This document shows positions 31,517 to 39,958 of a stretch of DNA of 64,000 nt, piece by piece (the stretch's first letter is position 1; each line of letters begins with the position of its first letter). A program made the position numbers and the translations under genes. The stretch is from the IMG/VR virus record IMGVR_UViG_3300028392_000034, positions 84,971-148,970 of that record; one strand, 5' to 3'. Origin of the DNA: a virus. A model generated the notes under the pieces. It was not told the origin of the DNA. It ran no database searches and was given only the letters and a program-made list of their open reading frames with translations.

Positions 31517-32572
31517 ATGACAGTTCCATTCACATTCGGCACAGAATCCAGCCCAATTCCATTAAGTCAGCTAGATGCAAATTTTGCTGCCCCAATAGCA
31601 TTTGCCAACACAGCAGGCAATGTTGCCAATGCTGCACAGCCAAATATTACCAGTGTTGGCACGTTGACTTCGTTGTCAGTCGCTGGCAATGTCACAGGTG
31701 GGAACTTGGTAACCAATGGCGCTGTATCAATCACTGGTAATATTGCAGTAGGCAACATTGCCACCGGCGGGCGTGTCAGTGCTACAGGCAATGTTACAGG
31801 TGGTAACTTATTAACAGCTGGATCGATTAGTGCCACCGGCAATGCCACTGTTGGCAACATATCAGTCACAGGTATCTTAGGCCTTGGTTCAACTGCGTCA
31901 ATTACTGGTAATGTCAATGCTGGCGGAAACATAACTTCCACTGGTGATATCAGCACTCAAGGTAATGTGCTGGCACAAGGTATTGTGTCAGCCACTGGTA
32001 ACATTGTGACTGCTGGCAAGTTTGTGGGAGCTTTTCAGGGCAGCATTGTTGGAAACATCACAGGTGCACCTGGATCAACTTCGCAAGTTTTATTCAATAC
32101 CTCTGGCAACGTTGATGCTGTTGGCGGATTGACCTATAACAAAGGATCTAATGCATTGGGTGTGCTAGGTACAATATCAGCACAGGGCAATATTACTACG
32201 GGTGGTAATTTATCAGTGGCGGCTAATGTATCAGTTACTGGTACAACTCAATTGGTTGGAATAGCTACAGCACCAACAGCATCAACTGGCACAAACAACA
32301 ATCAAGTGGCCACCGCGGCTTTTGTTAACAATCAAATAACTGCCTTCCAAAGTGCCAGTCTGGGAACTATGTCTAGCCAAAATGCCAATGCTGTTTCAAT
32401 CACCGGTGGCGCCATTGGCAATGTGTCAGCAGTTGGTTTATCTGGCGGCTGGTCTATAACTCCTAGTGGAAATACATTGTTTTTTAGTTTTAGCGGAAGT
32501 AATATTGCTAAGTTAGATTCAAGTGGCAACTTTACCACCATCGGCAATATAACTGGATCTGGAACCTTGTAA
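31517..32572 (+). CDS. Repeat-rich fibre protein
   Basis: 351 residues of the same TGNxTGGN repeat type as the protein at 26992. N-terminal anchor FTFGTESSPIPLSQLDANFA, then repeats to about 215. There follows TQLVGIATAPTASTGTNNNQVATAAFVNNQI, a motif frequent in phage fibres, and the end GNTLFFSFSGSNIAKLDSSGNF. The last base overlaps the ATG of the next gene. Probable fibre subunit. Confidence 0.8.
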   Translation: MTVPFTFGTESSPIPLSQLDANFAAPIAFANTAGNVANAAQPNITSVGTLTSLSVAGNVTGGNLVTNGAVSITGNIAVGNIATGGRVSATGNVTGGNLLTAGSISATGNATVGNISVTGILGLGSTASITGNVNAGGNITSTGDISTQGNVLAQGIVSATGNIVTAGKFVGAFQGSIVGNITGAPGSTSQVLFNTSGNVDAVGGLTYNKGSNALGVLGTISAQGNITTGGNLSVAANVSVTGTTQLVGIATAPTASTGTNNNQVATAAFVNNQITAFQSASLGTMSSQNANAVSITGGAIGNVSAVGLSGGWSITPSGNTLFFSFSGSNIAKLDSSGNFTTIGNITGSGTL

Positions 32573-33510
32573 TGACTTTGCCTACTTCAGGACCTATAAG
32601 TCTCGTTGACATACAGGCAGAGTTTGGCGGCCCAACACCAATCAAGTTAGAGAATTATTATCGTGGTGGTGCCTATGTGCTAGACACTGATTATGCACCA
32701 AATGTACCAGCGTCGGGTCCTATTAGCCTTGGCGATTTTTATGGAGCTAAACGCACAGGATTAACTACTGTTAGTTTTAATAATGTGGGAAGTAATTTTA
32801 TAATTCTTCCAGCAACTTTTTCTGGTAATTTGACCATTGTTACAATGACTGGTGGTGGAGGTGGTGGAGGTGGCCCAGACAGCCAGCCAGGGCGAGTAGG
32901 GTATCCTGGATTAACTATCACCGGTGGAAATATACCTGCAAGCCCAGGAGATGTAATCAACGCCTATGTTGGAGGCGGAGGTGGCGCAGGTGGATCCGGC
33001 GGCGGCGGTGGCGGTGGGGGTGGCAAGATTATTTGCACCAAACTATATGAACTTGGACTAATGAGCAAAGAAATATATCTTGCAGATCAAGCATTTGGTG
33101 CAGAGTTAGTTAAATCTCATCCAGATATCTACAATGGTTATCGCGCCTGGGCTGAAATAGTAGTGGACTGGATGGACGGACGCGGACCTAAAATGATGCC
33201 TTGGATGTCAGATGAAGATTTTAGCAATGCTGCCCGGTCTTGGTCTACTCGATGGGCACAAGCTATTGCTACACCGTGGGCCGAAGAAATGGCCTATCAA
33301 ATGTCAGAAAGTATGTTGCCCAACAATACAGGTAAAGCCATTATGGCCATCGGAACACCGATATGTAAAATAGTCGGTGTATGGCAACGAGTCGTTGGGC
33401 CAAGCAACAAACCAGCTGGATTTGGAAAAGGGTTGATGTTGATTCCTGTATTTGTCTTACTTAAACTTGTAGCCGAACTAGGACGATTGATTGAAGGAAA
33501 AAAACCATGA
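32572..33510 (+). CDS. Fibre/adhesin protein with Gly-rich linker and C-terminal IICTKLYELG domain
   Basis: 312 residues. Residues 1-60 have two copies of PxSGPISLxDxxxEFGG/YGAK, a known marine-phage virion N-terminus. A Gly-rich part (residues ~95-150, GGGGGGGGGK at its end) follows. The C-terminal ~160 residues (KIICTKLYELGLMSKEIYLAD, EMAYQMS, GKAIMAIGTPICKIVG) form a helical domain widespread in marine phage fibres, with one hydrophobic helix near the end. The Gly-rich part stops abruptly at the junction to the helical domain; compare the gene at 33716. Confidence 0.8.
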   Translation: MTLPTSGPISLVDIQAEFGGPTPIKLENYYRGGAYVLDTDYAPNVPASGPISLGDFYGAKRTGLTTVSFNNVGSNFIILPATFSGNLTIVTMTGGGGGGGGPDSQPGRVGYPGLTITGGNIPASPGDVINAYVGGGGGAGGSGGGGGGGGGKIICTKLYELGLMSKEIYLADQAFGAELVKSHPDIYNGYRAWAEIVVDWMDGRGPKMMPWMSDEDFSNAARSWSTRWAQAIATPWAEEMAYQMSESMLPNNTGKAIMAIGTPICKIVGVWQRVVGPSNKPAGFGKGLMLIPVFVLLKLVAELGRLIEGKKP

Positions 33511-33707
33511 TAGATCTATTAACACAAAATATATTAACTTTAAACAAAACAGATCAGGCCCAAGTGTTTCGCATGTTGTCCGACAATGCTGATGTTCTGA
33601 TAAAAGTGATACCAAACGCACCCTTATTGGTCAGTATCATAAGCGGTATGCCGGTTGACGATAGTCCAATTATTCAAGCCTACACCGCTTGGAAACATAG
33701 TTTGTAG
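33507..33707 (+). CDS. Small hypothetical protein within the fibre locus
   Basis: 66 residues; four-base overlap with the fibre gene. Helical and hydrophobic in parts (VFRMLSDNADVLIKVIPNAP; VSIISGMPVDDS). Lies between two Gly-rich genes; may be a fibre chaperone or a carry-along gene. No family recognised. Confidence 0.65.
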   Translation: MIDLLTQNILTLNKTDQAQVFRMLSDNADVLIKVIPNAPLLVSIISGMPVDDSPIIQAYTAWKHSL

Positions 33708-33715
33708 GAAAAAAT

Positions 33716-34162
33716 ATGGCCATTACAGATTATTACGGGGGGTTAGGTGGAAGTTTTGGGGGCTCTGGATATAGCGGAGGGGGTGGCGGTGGCGGTGCCG
33801 CTTCGGTAGTTTCTGTAAACACCGTAATACTAGCTGTGGCCGGTGGTGGTGGTGGCGGGGGCGGTGGCGGGCAGTATAGTGCTGGCCTCCCCAATCAAAA
33901 CACTCCGGGTAATGCTGGTACCACATATGGTGGGTATGGGCAAGGCAAAGGCAGCGGAGACGGCGCAGGTGGAGGTGGTGGAGGTGGTGGCCAATTTGGT
34001 GGTGCAGGTGGACTTGTGACCGGTGGCGACAATGGCGCATACTCTGGAGAAAACGGCAATTGTTTAGTGCCCACCGGTGGTGTTGTATCTGCTGGATCAA
34101 ATGGCGGCAGCATTAATAGTGCAGGTGCCCAAGGAATTGTAACTTTAAGTTATTATTCTTAG
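33716..34162 (+). CDS. Gly-rich fibre protein
   Basis: 148 residues with about half glycine (GGSFGGSGYSGGGGGGGAAS, VVSVNTVILAVAGGGGGGG, GGGGGGGGQFGGAGG), ending with a beta-strand (AQGIVTLSYYS). It has the look of the second half of a Gly-rich adhesin domain whose first half sits in the protein at 32572. Ribosome site AGGAAAAAAT. Could be a separate small adhesin. Cell-surface receptor binding is the usual role of this type. Confidence 0.7.
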   Translation: MAITDYYGGLGGSFGGSGYSGGGGGGGAASVVSVNTVILAVAGGGGGGGGGGQYSAGLPNQNTPGNAGTTYGGYGQGKGSGDGAGGGGGGGGQFGGAGGLVTGGDNGAYSGENGNCLVPTGGVVSAGSNGGSINSAGAQGIVTLSYYS

Positions 34163-34176
34163 CCTTATTAGAGTTT

Positions 34177-34184
34177 GATAAATA
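34177..34184 (+). promoter_or_regulatory. Late promoter element (GATAAATA)
   Basis: 25 nt before the ATG at 34209, followed by TTAGGA. Confidence 0.6.
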
Positions 34185-34208
34185 TTATAGGATAAATTAG
34201 GAATACAT

Positions 34209-35117
34209 ATGACAAGTGCAATTAACCCAAACAACATTAACGGTGCTTACCCAGTAGCCGGGCAGGACAATAATTCGCAAGGATTCCGTGATAATTTCAC
34301 AAATACCTCTACGAACTTTCAATATGCAGCTGACGAAATTTCAGATCTGCAAAGCAAAGCAGTGTTAAAAGCAGCATTAACTGGAACTACACTTGACAAC
34401 GATATGTTGGGCAGTCCTTTATCCAATGCACTATTATCTAACATGAGCGAAAATGTAGTTGTGTTAAACACAGTGAGCGGAACAACTGTTATCAACTATG
34501 CCTTGGCCAGTTATCAAACCCTAACAACCAACGGTGCTGTAAGTCTAAGTTTTACTAATTTTCCAGCAGCTGGAGCGGCCGCATCTGTAGTGGTTCAAGT
34601 CACAGTGGCCAGCACAATTCATACACTGGTATTGCCGGCCGCAGTCACAGTAAACAACACAGGAATACAAGGTCTTAATACTTCAACCAATACTATTTCG
34701 TTTGCTGCCACTGGTGTTTATAGTTTTGAATTTTCAACCAGCAATGGTGGAAGTACCATTACAGTTAGAGAAGTTAACAAAGTGTTACAGCCATTCAACA
34801 ACAGCAGTGAAAATTTAACCGACACTGCAAACGTTAATGCAGCAGTAACTACCAGTTATTTCAGCACAGTCACTTCTACTACAGCTCAATTGCTTGCAGG
34901 TGTTCCTGGACAAATTAAAACTTTGGCCATGTATTCAGCTTCGGGCAACATGAGAATCACTGTTTCCAATGCCGGATGGAAAACTTCAGGCACCGGAAAT
35001 ATCCTATTCACTGCAACTGGCCAGGCCTGCACACTACAATATATCAACAGCAATGTGGCCAACATAGCTCAAAGCAAATGGTTCTGTATTGGCAACAACG
35101 GCGCCACATTTAGCTAA
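34209..35117 (+). CDS. Structural protein (fibre-like)
   Basis: 302 residues. The N-terminal NINGAYPVAGQDNNSQGFRD and NFTNTSTNFQYAADEISDLQ is the same kind of module as in the fibre genes at 3148(-) and 26992. The rest is Thr/Ser/Asn-rich beta structure with TTNGAVSLSFTNFPAAGAAA and a conserved C-terminus. Secreted-type composition but no signal peptide. Part of the late block with its own late promoter; role in the virion unknown. Confidence 0.8.
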   Translation: MTSAINPNNINGAYPVAGQDNNSQGFRDNFTNTSTNFQYAADEISDLQSKAVLKAALTGTTLDNDMLGSPLSNALLSNMSENVVVLNTVSGTTVINYALASYQTLTTNGAVSLSFTNFPAAGAAASVVVQVTVASTIHTLVLPAAVTVNNTGIQGLNTSTNTISFAATGVYSFEFSTSNGGSTITVREVNKVLQPFNNSSENLTDTANVNAAVTTSYFSTVTSTTAQLLAGVPGQIKTLAMYSASGNMRITVSNAGWKTSGTGNILFTATGQACTLQYINSNVANIAQSKWFCIGNNGATFS

Positions 35118-35127
35118 CCAAAACTCA

Positions 35128-35156
35128 TTGACTTTTGTCACGAGATCATATACAAT
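35128..35156 (+). promoter_or_regulatory. Sigma70-type promoter driving a leaderless gene
   Basis: TTGACT, 17-bp spacer, TACAAT, then CAGTAT and the ATG at 35163. Confidence 0.7.
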
Positions 35157-35162
35157 CAGTAT

Positions 35163-35384
35163 ATGGAACATCCTTTAATTGGTAGTTTGGAAGATTTTAC
35201 ACCCGAACAACTGCTGGAAAAAATTACCGAACTAAGTCGCAAATTGGGCATAGCCTACAGCATGGGCAATGGCCATCTTTGCAATCAACTCAGAATGGCC
35301 ATTGAAAGCCATCAAAACAAATACCAAGAAAAAATTCGCCGCAACACCGACACCAACTTTGATGGAGTAATCGACATCTCATGA
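35163..35384 (+). CDS. Small conserved phage protein
   Basis: 73 residues. PEQLLEKITELSRKLGIAYSMG, HLCNQLRMAIESHQ and the acidic end TDTNFDGVIDIS (EF-hand-like DTNFDGVID) match a small family in T4-like marine phages, helical, with no known role. Leaderless; overlaps the next gene by four bases. Confidence 0.75.
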   Translation: MEHPLIGSLEDFTPEQLLEKITELSRKLGIAYSMGNGHLCNQLRMAIESHQNKYQEKIRRNTDTNFDGVIDIS

Positions 35385-35992
35385 ACGTTAGACTTAAACA
35401 CGACATACAATTTACCGCGGGCATATACCATGACAATAAACTGATCATGAACAACTACACTCTTAGATTGTGGATGACCACCAACAGTGAAAATTCTGTT
35501 GACCAAAGTATTTCATTTGAACGAATTAAGTATTTTGTCTACACTCAAATCGACAATACTATTTTTATCAACAGTAACCAAAAAGCACAATGCACTCTTT
35601 TTTCCAAAGCTGGGCTCGATATTACAACCATGCCAAATGATCCTGTTGACCAATTGGTAGGAATAATGTTATACTACAAGTTAAATGCCATTACAGAAGA
35701 TCGTATGATTATTATGGAAACTGAAATATCCAGCACATACGGTGCTAATATGACGTATCTACATTCTGATTTTGAAAACACTTCTGGATTCAAACAACCC
35801 GACTGGTGGACTAGTCCCGACTTAGCTCACAGTGATTTTGTGCTCGCTAATAAATCTGAAAAAGTATTATCTATACCAACCAGCACAGATTGGAGAGAGT
35901 TGGAATTGGCCTGGTCCGACGAACCTGCAGCAAACTCTCCAGGAAATGTTGTAGTGTTTGCAGATTTTAAACAGCCCAATGAAACAAAATAA
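35381..35992 (+). CDS. Hypothetical protein
   Basis: 203 residues; N-terminal strand-rich half (LKHDIQFTAGIYHDNKLIMN, ISFERIKYFVYTQIDNTIFI), then FENTSGFKQPDWWTSPDLAHS in the C-terminal half. It is embedded in the replication-type block, between a small helical protein and the DnaE-like fragment, with four- and 14-base overlaps. No family recognised. Confidence 0.7.
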   Translation: MNVRLKHDIQFTAGIYHDNKLIMNNYTLRLWMTTNSENSVDQSISFERIKYFVYTQIDNTIFINSNQKAQCTLFSKAGLDITTMPNDPVDQLVGIMLYYKLNAITEDRMIIMETEISSTYGANMTYLHSDFENTSGFKQPDWWTSPDLAHSDFVLANKSEKVLSIPTSTDWRELELAWSDEPAANSPGNVVVFADFKQPNETK

Positions 35993-36500
35993 ATTCGGTG
36001 AACTAGTATTTTCAGAAGATGACATTTGTGACTTGTTGATGCAAGGGCGCACTGTCGATTCTTTACAACGCATGACAGTTGATGAAACGGTTGATCTTGA
36101 AAATTTAGTCGGGCTGATTGAAAAGCCAGAATCATTGTTTCGTTGGAGCTTCCCTCATAACAGCGACATAGCAGTTCCAGAGTTTCATTTGACACAACAA
36201 AATAGTTGGCACATGCCTGCGGAATATAAGCAGTTGGATATTGCAGAACATATACTTGGACTTTGTAAATCTGAAGCTGAACTACAGCGATGCGGGGAAG
36301 AATTATTGCTATTCCAAGAACGCAATCTGTTTGACCTGTTACGATATTTAAAATATCTAGTGGATGTTATGACCATTAATTGTGTCATTTGGGGAGTAGG
36401 ACGTGGATCGAGTGTGGCCAGTTATGTTTTATACAAATTGGGCGTTCATCGAATTGACAGCCTATTCTATAATTTAGACTGCCGTGAATTTCTGCGTTAA
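35979..36500 (+). CDS. DNA polymerase III alpha (DnaE)-like fragment
   Basis: 173 residues. The C-terminal third WGVGRGSSVASYVLYKLGVHR, then IDSLFYNLDCREFLR closely follows the DnaE/PolC palm entry motif (VGPGRGSGAGSLVAYxLGIT.IDPL.Y.L.FERFLN), and the preceding ERNLFDLLRYLKYLVDVMT fits the adjacent helix. The fragment has neither the catalytic Asp-x-Asp nor the rest of DnaE, and ends just after the ERFLN motif. It is not a polymerase on its own. It could bind nucleotide or template, or interfere with the host replicase. Located in a block with the clamp loader. Confidence 0.7.
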   Translation: MKQNKFGELVFSEDDICDLLMQGRTVDSLQRMTVDETVDLENLVGLIEKPESLFRWSFPHNSDIAVPEFHLTQQNSWHMPAEYKQLDIAEHILGLCKSEAELQRCGEELLLFQERNLFDLLRYLKYLVDVMTINCVIWGVGRGSSVASYVLYKLGVHRIDSLFYNLDCREFLR

Positions 36501-36503
36501 ATA
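36498..36503 (+). promoter_or_regulatory. Late promoter element (TAAATA)
   Basis: GTTAAATA overlapping the stop of the DnaE-like fragment, 24 nt before the ATG at 36528, with AAGGA between. Confidence 0.5.
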
Positions 36504-36527
36504 CAGGTATATGCTAAGGAAATCAAA

Positions 36528-37031
36528 ATGACACGCAACGTTTATAAATCAGCCATGGGTAAAACAGTAGACATGGGATCATTGTTATTGCAAAACGAAA
36601 GAGTTCGAGCTGTGGGCAACATGAATGTAAATGCTCGCGGCGATCGTTTGAACAGTAATAACGAAATAGTTGAGCCAAAAAATCAACAAGCTCAACGTAG
36701 GTATAAAAAGCAAACCAATGTATCTGCTGGACCAGCACATTCAAGCACACGTTCGGCCAAAGAAGCAGTTCAACAGCCCGTGGTTGACCCCACCGATAGT
36801 TTTTCAGATCTGCCAATAGACGAGCCACCTGCAGAACCAGTGGTTGTTCCAGAACCAGCCACACCTATAGTGACAGCACCTCCTCCAGTGTCTCCAGAGC
36901 GTCAGAATACTCCGACACCGGCCCAGGGCGGCGGCCTAGCCGGCGCTATTGCTAGATCTAGAGAAGTCAAACAAGAATTGGAAAAAACACGTCGCCAACA
37001 AGCACAGGCGCAAGGCGTAAGAAGGATTTAA
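36528..37031 (+). CDS. Pro-rich marine-phage conserved protein
   Basis: 167 residues. MTRNVYKSAMGKTVDMGSLL...ERVRAVGNMNVNARGD is a signature of a protein conserved across T4-like marine phages, followed by a variable Pro-rich linker (residues ~85-140) and a short basic coil (SREVKQELEKTRRQQAQAQG). The conserved N-terminus suggests a virion or assembly protein. Probably expressed late from the element at 36498. Confidence 0.75.
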   Translation: MTRNVYKSAMGKTVDMGSLLLQNERVRAVGNMNVNARGDRLNSNNEIVEPKNQQAQRRYKKQTNVSAGPAHSSTRSAKEAVQQPVVDPTDSFSDLPIDEPPAEPVVVPEPATPIVTAPPPVSPERQNTPTPAQGGGLAGAIARSREVKQELEKTRRQQAQAQGVRRI

Positions 37032-37040
37032 AAGGACCGT

Positions 37041-37442
37041 ATGACTAAATTAGCATTTGAACCACACCGAATCTCTCAAAGCCAACTCAAGGCTTTAAAT
37101 GATAACATATTAGTAGCAGACATGGAGTTTGATACTCGATTAAGTCAGGGCGGTATTATTATACCCAATGATAATGGAACCAGTCTGGGTATTCGCCCAC
37201 GCTGGGGTCGTGTATATGCTGTGGGTCCAAAGCAAACGGATGTCGTTGTGGGTCAATGGATTATGGTAGCACATGGCCGTTGGACAAGGGGCATTGATAT
37301 TGACGATGGCACCGCTGACCATAAAATAACCATTCGTAAAATTGATCCCAATGATATCTTGTTGGTTTCAGACGAGCCAGACCGTCCACGCGATGACACA
37401 CATAGCGATGCTGTTTACGTTCCTAACAAATCCAACGAATAA
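37041..37442 (+). CDS. GroES-like co-chaperonin (gp31 type)
   Basis: 133 residues, a good length for the T4 gp31/GroES family (gp31 is 111, GroES 97). It has ALNDNILVADMEFDTRLSQGGIIIPNDNGTS (mobile-loop analogue), PRWGRVYAVGPKQTDVVVGQ and IMVAHGRWTRGI. In T4, gp31 replaces GroES on GroEL to fold the major capsid protein. A phage-encoded copy here is likely to serve the capsid in the same way. It sits in a run of helper genes with the clamp loader. Confidence 0.85.
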   Translation: MTKLAFEPHRISQSQLKALNDNILVADMEFDTRLSQGGIIIPNDNGTSLGIRPRWGRVYAVGPKQTDVVVGQWIMVAHGRWTRGIDIDDGTADHKITIRKIDPNDILLVSDEPDRPRDDTHSDAVYVPNKSNE

Positions 37443-37448
37443 AGCGGT

Positions 37449-37670
37449 ATGGGATTTCGTAAACCCGATGTAGCGTCAGCGTATTCTATTATACGCCAGA
37501 GTCTAGGCGAAATACATAGTCCTTACAACGACGGTTTTACCGGACGAGCTTGCAAACAAGAATTGTATATGTTAAAATGTTGGTTAGACGCCGAGTATAA
37601 AAAGCTACCAACTTTTTCAGGCGAAGAAAAATGGGAACAAGACAGACTAGTAGAAATACTCAAACAATAA
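37449..37670 (+). CDS. Small hypothetical phage protein
   Basis: 73 residues, strongly helical (SAYSIIRQSLGEIHSPYND, CKQELYMLKCWLDAEYKKLP, WEQDRLVEILKQ). Found between the GroES-like gene and a small membrane protein. A typical small phage protein; no family recognised. Confidence 0.65.
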   Translation: MGFRKPDVASAYSIIRQSLGEIHSPYNDGFTGRACKQELYMLKCWLDAEYKKLPTFSGEEKWEQDRLVEILKQ

Positions 37671-37688
37671 CATCAAAGGAAAAACAAA

Positions 37689-37877
37689 ATGGCATTGACT
37701 AGACCTACCAAAACACAAGTAGAAAATCCAAACATCATCAAACATCGTGTTATTACTTTTACCAAAAGCGGACTGCGTATTGTGGCCTGTGGATTTTTAG
37801 CCTATTACGACATACAAATTGCAGCCTGTTTGTTTCTAGTAGCAGAGCTGTTGGGTGTGGCCCAAGAATTAATTTAA
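37689..37877 (+). CDS. Small membrane-associated protein
   Basis: 62 residues; hydrophobic segment at about residues 26-58 (GLRIVACGFLAYYDIQIAACLFLVAELLG), likely two short helices. Behind AAAGGA. Role unknown. Confidence 0.6.
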   Translation: MALTRPTKTQVENPNIIKHRVITFTKSGLRIVACGFLAYYDIQIAACLFLVAELLGVAQELI

Positions 37878-37898
37878 ACAGTTGATTAAAGGTATTGA

Positions 37899-38819
37899 AT
37901 GAAAGAACTTTGGATAGAGAAATATAGACCAAAAACTGTAGATGGTTATGTGTTTGTTGATGATAATCAACGTCAACAAGTAGAGTCATGGATTCGAGAT
38001 GGAAGTATTCCAAATCTATTGTTTAGCGGCAGTCCTGGCACAGGCAAAACCACATTAGGAAAACTACTGATCAATGAACTAGGTGTTGATGAGTATGATG
38101 TCCTATATGCTAACGGATCAAAAGAAGGTCGTAAGATTGAATGGGTAGATAAACTGATCAGTTTTTGTCAGACTATGCCATTTGGTAAGTTTAAGGTTGT
38201 GTTTATTGACGAAGCAGACTATTTGAATCCTAATTCAGTTCAACCTGCCATGCGTAACTTAATGGAAGACTATAGTCACAGCGTTCGATTCATTTTAACT
38301 TGTAACTATCCTAATAAAATTATTCCGCCGCTACATTCAAGACTGCAACAGTTACATATCTTAAAAAGTGATCATACTGAATTTACAGCCCGCGCTGCCA
38401 CGGTGTTAGTGACAGAAGAAATTGAATTTGATATTGATACCTTAGATAGTTATGTCCGTGCCACTTATCCAGATCTGCGTAAGTGCTTACAGTTATTACA
38501 ACAAAATAGTCAGTCTGGCGTGTTGAATGCACCCAACAGCGCAGACAAGAGTGTAGGCGATTGGAAACTGGATTGTGTTCAGTTGTTTAAGTCGGGCAAA
38601 ATTCGTGAAGCCCGAACACTAATTTGTCAGCAAAGCACTCCAGAAGAAACCGAAGATATTTTTCGCTGGATGTATGACAATTTAGATCTCTGGACCACTG
38701 ATGTAGAACGTCAAGACCAAGCAATCATTATTATTCGCAACGGCATGGCTGCAATGCCAATGGTAGCTGATCAAGAAATCAATTTAAGTGCCACACTGTG
38801 TGAACTAAGCAGGCTGTAA
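37899..38819 (+). CDS. gp44: Clamp-loader large subunit (gp44-like AAA+ ATPase)
   Basis: 306 residues. Walker A at 44-51 (GSPGTGKT), Walker B at 103-107 (IDEAD), sensor/arginine-finger region with HSVRFILTCNYPNKIIPPLHSR (SRC-like motif as SRL). The N-terminal WIEKYRPKTVDGYVF is the gp44/RFC-type opening. In T4 four gp44 and one gp62 load the gp45 sliding clamp, needed for replication and late transcription. gp62 and gp45 are not visible in the window. The gene sits next to the GroES-like and radical-SAM genes. Confidence 0.9.
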   Translation: MKELWIEKYRPKTVDGYVFVDDNQRQQVESWIRDGSIPNLLFSGSPGTGKTTLGKLLINELGVDEYDVLYANGSKEGRKIEWVDKLISFCQTMPFGKFKVVFIDEADYLNPNSVQPAMRNLMEDYSHSVRFILTCNYPNKIIPPLHSRLQQLHILKSDHTEFTARAATVLVTEEIEFDIDTLDSYVRATYPDLRKCLQLLQQNSQSGVLNAPNSADKSVGDWKLDCVQLFKSGKIREARTLICQQSTPEETEDIFRWMYDNLDLWTTDVERQDQAIIIIRNGMAAMPMVADQEINLSATLCELSRL

Positions 38820-38821
38820 CA

Positions 38822-39958
38822 ATGCCGGCATATGAGGTTCTTGAACCTGCAATAGATCCCAACAATAGAATCTCTTTTCTATTGGATTGGGAACTCACAA
38901 TGAAGTGTAATCTTGATTGTAGTTATTGTGACTCAGGATTAAACGGAGGACACGATAACTCTACCAAACATCCTCCAAAAGACAAATGTATCCAAGCTCT
39001 AGAGTTTATGTTTGAATATGCGGATCAATACATGCAATTCAAGCCTAATGGACTACGGTATGTTGTGCTCAATGTGTATGGTGGAGAAAGTTTACACCAC
39101 CCTGATATAGTAGAAATATTATCTCAAATACAACAAAAATATCAACCATACGCAGACCGTTGGAAATTAACAGTTACTACAACAACCAATGCCATAATAT
39201 CCGATAAAAAATTATCAAAAATAATTCCTTATATTGATGAATTCACCGTGAGTTCTCATGTGGAATGTACCGACCGTCAAAAACAACAGTTTAAACACAA
39301 TCTATTGTCTATTAGAGACTCGGGTAAGAGATTAAAATGTATTGTGATGCTGCATGATAATCCGCAACTATTTCAACAATCTCAAGATTTTTTATTATGG
39401 CTTGATGAAAATCAAATACGCTCATTGCCCAAACAAATCGACGGCGCCAGTTTAAATCAATCGTATGATCAACAACAAATAAAATGGTTTAATTCAATAT
39501 ATCAAAATAAAACATACGGAACAAAAATCTTTGAAATTATCAATACTGATGTTGGTGCGTCTTCCAATCTCAGTCAGGTCGGACGAGCCTGTTGTGGCGG
39601 CAGACAAAGTTGTCTAGATCAGAATTACAAGGAACGCCACTATTACGTTCTCGATAATAAATTTCCAGACTGGTATTGTAGTGTGAATCAATTTTTTCTT
39701 TTTATCAAACAGGTCAATGGAGAAGTATATGTCAATAAAGATTGCAAAATGACATTTGATGGAACCGTTGGGCCAATTGGAAATTTAGATGAGCCTGACA
39801 AAATCATCAACCAACTAAAAACACAACTAAATAACGGACAGCCTGTAATACAATGTAAAATACCCGTATGTCGTTGTGGTCTTTGCGCTCCTAAAGCGAA
39901 AAATCTAGACACATATCATTCAATCATAAAAAAATATCAAAAAAATCACATCACATGA
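38822..39958 (+). CDS. Radical-SAM protein with SPASM-like C-terminal Cys cluster
   Basis: 378 residues. Cys29-x3-Cys33-x2-Cys36 in MKCNLDCSYCDSG binds the radical-SAM [4Fe-4S] cluster; VYGGES is the SAM-contact motif. The C-terminal part is Cys-rich (KDCKMTF, then CKIPVCRCGLC), as in SPASM/Twitch domains holding auxiliary clusters. Members modify peptides, sugars or cofactors. With the sister gene at 40243 and the Fe-S carrier at 26602 it forms a likely Fe-S-dependent system of unknown product. It overlaps the next gene by four bases. Confidence 0.85.
   Translation: MPAYEVLEPAIDPNNRISFLLDWELTMKCNLDCSYCDSGLNGGHDNSTKHPPKDKCIQALEFMFEYADQYMQFKPNGLRYVVLNVYGGESLHHPDIVEILSQIQQKYQPYADRWKLTVTTTTNAIISDKKLSKIIPYIDEFTVSSHVECTDRQKQQFKHNLLSIRDSGKRLKCIVMLHDNPQLFQQSQDFLLWLDENQIRSLPKQIDGASLNQSYDQQQIKWFNSIYQNKTYGTKIFEIINTDVGASSNLSQVGRACCGGRQSCLDQNYKERHYYVLDNKFPDWYCSVNQFFLFIKQVNGEVYVNKDCKMTFDGTVGPIGNLDEPDKIINQLKTQLNNGQPVIQCKIPVCRCGLCAPKAKNLDTYHSIIKKYQKNHIT

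Noticed and set aside
27000-32500. Regular repeats resembling a CRISPR array
   Set aside because: The repeats vary in length, lie in open coding frames and encode TGNxTGGN fibre motifs, so they are protein repeats.
33723-34113. Long antisense frames inside the Gly-rich fibre gene
   Set aside because: They come from GGN codon bias on the coding strand (Pro- or His/Leu-rich shadows) and lack ribosome sites.
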